DNA of 33,859 bases from Oscillospiraceae bacterium (GTDB lineage Bacteria > Bacillota > Clostridia > Oscillospirales > Acutalibacteraceae): positions 1 through 33,859 of the forward strand of contig SVOP01000008.1 in assembly GCA_015066325.1 (NCBI GenBank), given 5' to 3'. Every line of letters starts with the position of its first letter. Position 1 is the first letter of the stretch. The notes below the pieces were generated by a model. It was given only the letters and a program-made list of their open reading frames with translations. It had not been told where the DNA came from and made no database searches. This document shows positions 32,539-33,859 of the stretch, piece by piece. Position numbers and translations under genes: made by a program.

Positions 32539-33731
32539 AAATGCTTTATAAAATCGGTAAAGGTCCCTCGAGTTCACATACTATGGGTCCTCAATATGCC
32601 GCAGAATATATTAATGAAAACTATCCCGACGCAGCATTTGTTAAAGTTATTCTTTACGGCTCACTTGCCCTTACCGGAGAAGGTCACGGCACGGATAAGG
32701 TTTTAAAGGAAACTCTTGCTGCCCCTAATGAAATTGTGCTTAACACAGAAGAAAAGGACTTACCCCACCCCAACACTCTTGATTTTGTAATTTTCGATAG
32801 CGATAAAAATGAAATCGAAAAAGTTCGTGCAATGAGTATCGGTGGCGGTGAAATCAGAATAGAGGGCGTTCCTGCAGTTACTGCTCCCGAGGTTTACCCG
32901 CAGAAGAATTTTGACGAAATTAAAGAATACTGCCTTATGCACCATCTTCGTTTAAGCGATTATGTGGCAAATTATGAAGGCGAAGGCATTTTTGTATTCC
33001 TTAAATCAGTCTGGGAGCAAATGAAAATGACAGTCAGAGAAGGTCTTTCCATGGAGGGCATTCTTCCCGGAGGTCTTGAGGTTGAAAGAAAGGCAAAATA
33101 TCTTTATGCTCAACGTCACATGGATGAAACTCCCGAAACCCGTGAAAACAGACTTGTCTGTGCTTATGCTTATGCGGCAAGCGAGCAGAATGCAGGTGGC
33201 GGAACAATCACAACCGCTCCTACCTGCGGTGCATCAGGTGTTCTTCCTGCAGTTCTTTTCTATATGCAGGAGAAAAAAGGTTTTACTGATTTTGAAATCG
33301 CAAAAGCACTTGCAGCGGCAGGTATTGTAGGAAATGTCGTAAAACAGAACGCAAGCATCAGCGGTGCGGAAGCAGGCTGCCAGGCAGAAATCGGCACAGC
33401 TTGTTCAATGGCGGCGGCAGCACTCGCAGAGCTTCATTTTATGGATTTAGACCAGATTGAATATGCCGCAGAAAATGCAATGGAGCATTATCTTGGTCTT
33501 ACCTGCGACCCTGTTTGCGGACTTGTTCAGATACCCTGCATTGAAAGAAATGCAGTTGCGGCAATGAGAGCAATCAACGCTCTTTCACTTGCAAACTTCC
33601 TCACATCAACAAGAAAAGTTAAGTTTGATACCGTTGTTGAAACAATGTATCAGACCGGCAAAGACCTTAAGCATCACTATCGTGAAACAAGTGAAGGCGG
33701 TCTTGCAGTAAATTATCAGGCCTTGGATTGA
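32526..33731 (+). CDS. sdaA: L-serine ammonia-lyase (iron-sulfur dependent, single chain)
   Basis: 401 aa; converts L-serine to pyruvate and ammonia. The N-terminal beta domain starts with LYKIGKGPSSSHTMGP (the classical SSSHT motif), and the alpha domain carries the [4Fe-4S] Cys ligands in TTAPTCGASGV and LTCDPVCGLVQIPC. Both domains are fused here; in some Firmicutes they are separate sdaAA/sdaAB. It starts inside mnmA (ATG 32526, GGAGG within the mnmA end), suggesting coupled translation. Pyruvate produced could feed fermentation. Symbol follows the single-chain naming; sdaB would be equally valid. Confidence 0.95.
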   Translation: MQSLKMLYKIGKGPSSSHTMGPQYAAEYINENYPDAAFVKVILYGSLALTGEGHGTDKVLKETLAAPNEIVLNTEEKDLPHPNTLDFVIFDSDKNEIEKVRAMSIGGGEIRIEGVPAVTAPEVYPQKNFDEIKEYCLMHHLRLSDYVANYEGEGIFVFLKSVWEQMKMTVREGLSMEGILPGGLEVERKAKYLYAQRHMDETPETRENRLVCAYAYAASEQNAGGGTITTAPTCGASGVLPAVLFYMQEKKGFTDFEIAKALAAAGIVGNVVKQNASISGAEAGCQAEIGTACSMAAAALAELHFMDLDQIEYAAENAMEHYLGLTCDPVCGLVQIPCIERNAVAAMRAINALSLANFLTSTRKVKFDTVVETMYQTGKDLKHHYRETSEGGLAVNYQALD

Positions 33732-33767
33732 TATTCTCAAACTAAAATATTTTTAGGAGTTGAAAAT

Positions 33768-33859
33768 ATGGCAAAGGAAAACACCGTTTCAACAGAAAAC
33801 GTAAAACAGGAGCATCCCAATAAAATCGGTATCCGCGAGGGTATCGGCTACATGCTGGG
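33768..33859 (+). CDS. Start of a probable GPH/MFS transporter, cut by window end
   Basis: ATG at 33768 with TTAGGAG upstream opens a frame through the window edge. The visible 30 residues end in KIGIREGIGYMLG, a pattern seen at the N-terminus of GPH-family symporters just before the first helix. Too short for certainty; the gene follows sdaA by 36 bases and may be cotranscribed with it. Confidence 0.5.
   Translation, partial: MAKENTVSTENVKQEHPNKIGIREGIGYML

Overview
The window looks like a chromosomal segment from an anaerobic, carbohydrate-fermenting Firmicute of the class Clostridia (Oscillospiraceae/Lachnospirales-like gut or rumen lineage). This is inferred from protein style, the low-to-moderate GC, TTG starts with strong AGGAGG-type ribosome sites, a LytTR/GHKL two-component pair, an [Fe-S] serine dehydratase of the single-chain kind, OadB/OadG-type Na+ pump parts and GPH sugar symporters. 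No tRNA, rRNA, CRISPR array, IS element or phage gene was found.

Layout. (1) 2-1861: the C-terminal two thirds of a GH3 beta-glucosidase, cut by the window edge, with a terminator. (2) 1910-6393, minus strand: a nucleoside salvage operon running deoD, deoB, cdd, pyrimidine-nucleoside phosphorylase, then a CPBP membrane protease. (3) 6394-6873: a non-coding stretch packed with successive hairpins. (4) 6874-10789, minus strand: an ABC exporter, then a GHKL histidine kinase and LytTR response regulator. (5) 10986-16336, plus strand: five poorly characterised genes that are visibly more A+T-rich in style than their surroundings. They encode a lipoprotein with an NPCBM-like domain, a membrane-anchored tandem Cys4 protein, a Sel1 protein, a CFI-box-like Cys protein, and a zinc-ribbon/TM/4xPASTA/InlB-repeat protein. 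(6) 16407-17672, minus strand: an EctB-like aminotransferase on its own.

(7) 18059-30280, plus strand: a glycan-use region in three blocks. Block one has a clear promoter and holds a propeller/alpha-barrel protein of unknown function, a GH38 alpha-mannosidase, and the beta and gamma membrane subunits of a Na+-translocating decarboxylase, closed by a terminator. Block two has its own promoter and holds a GPH sugar:cation symporter and a secreted PHP-domain protein, closed by a terminator. Block three is a DUF2804 protein and a secreted sialate O-acetylesterase-like SGNH hydrolase, ending in a strong bidirectional terminator. (8) 30339-31205, minus: a cytoplasmic PHP phosphoesterase. (9) 31504-33859, plus: mnmA overlapping an L-serine ammonia-lyase gene, then the first codons of a probable second GPH transporter.

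How the parts fit together: the deo operon would turn nucleosides into free bases plus ribose/deoxyribose 5-phosphate. The 18-30 kb region would import glycan fragments by cation symport and cut alpha-mannosides in the cytoplasm, with secreted enzymes handling acetyl esters and possibly phosphoesters. Na+ pump subunits inside the mannosidase operon suggest a link between Na+ gradient and sugar uptake (inference). The least explained parts are the 10986-16336 cluster, the 598-aa protein at 18059, and the palindrome-rich intergenic spacers.
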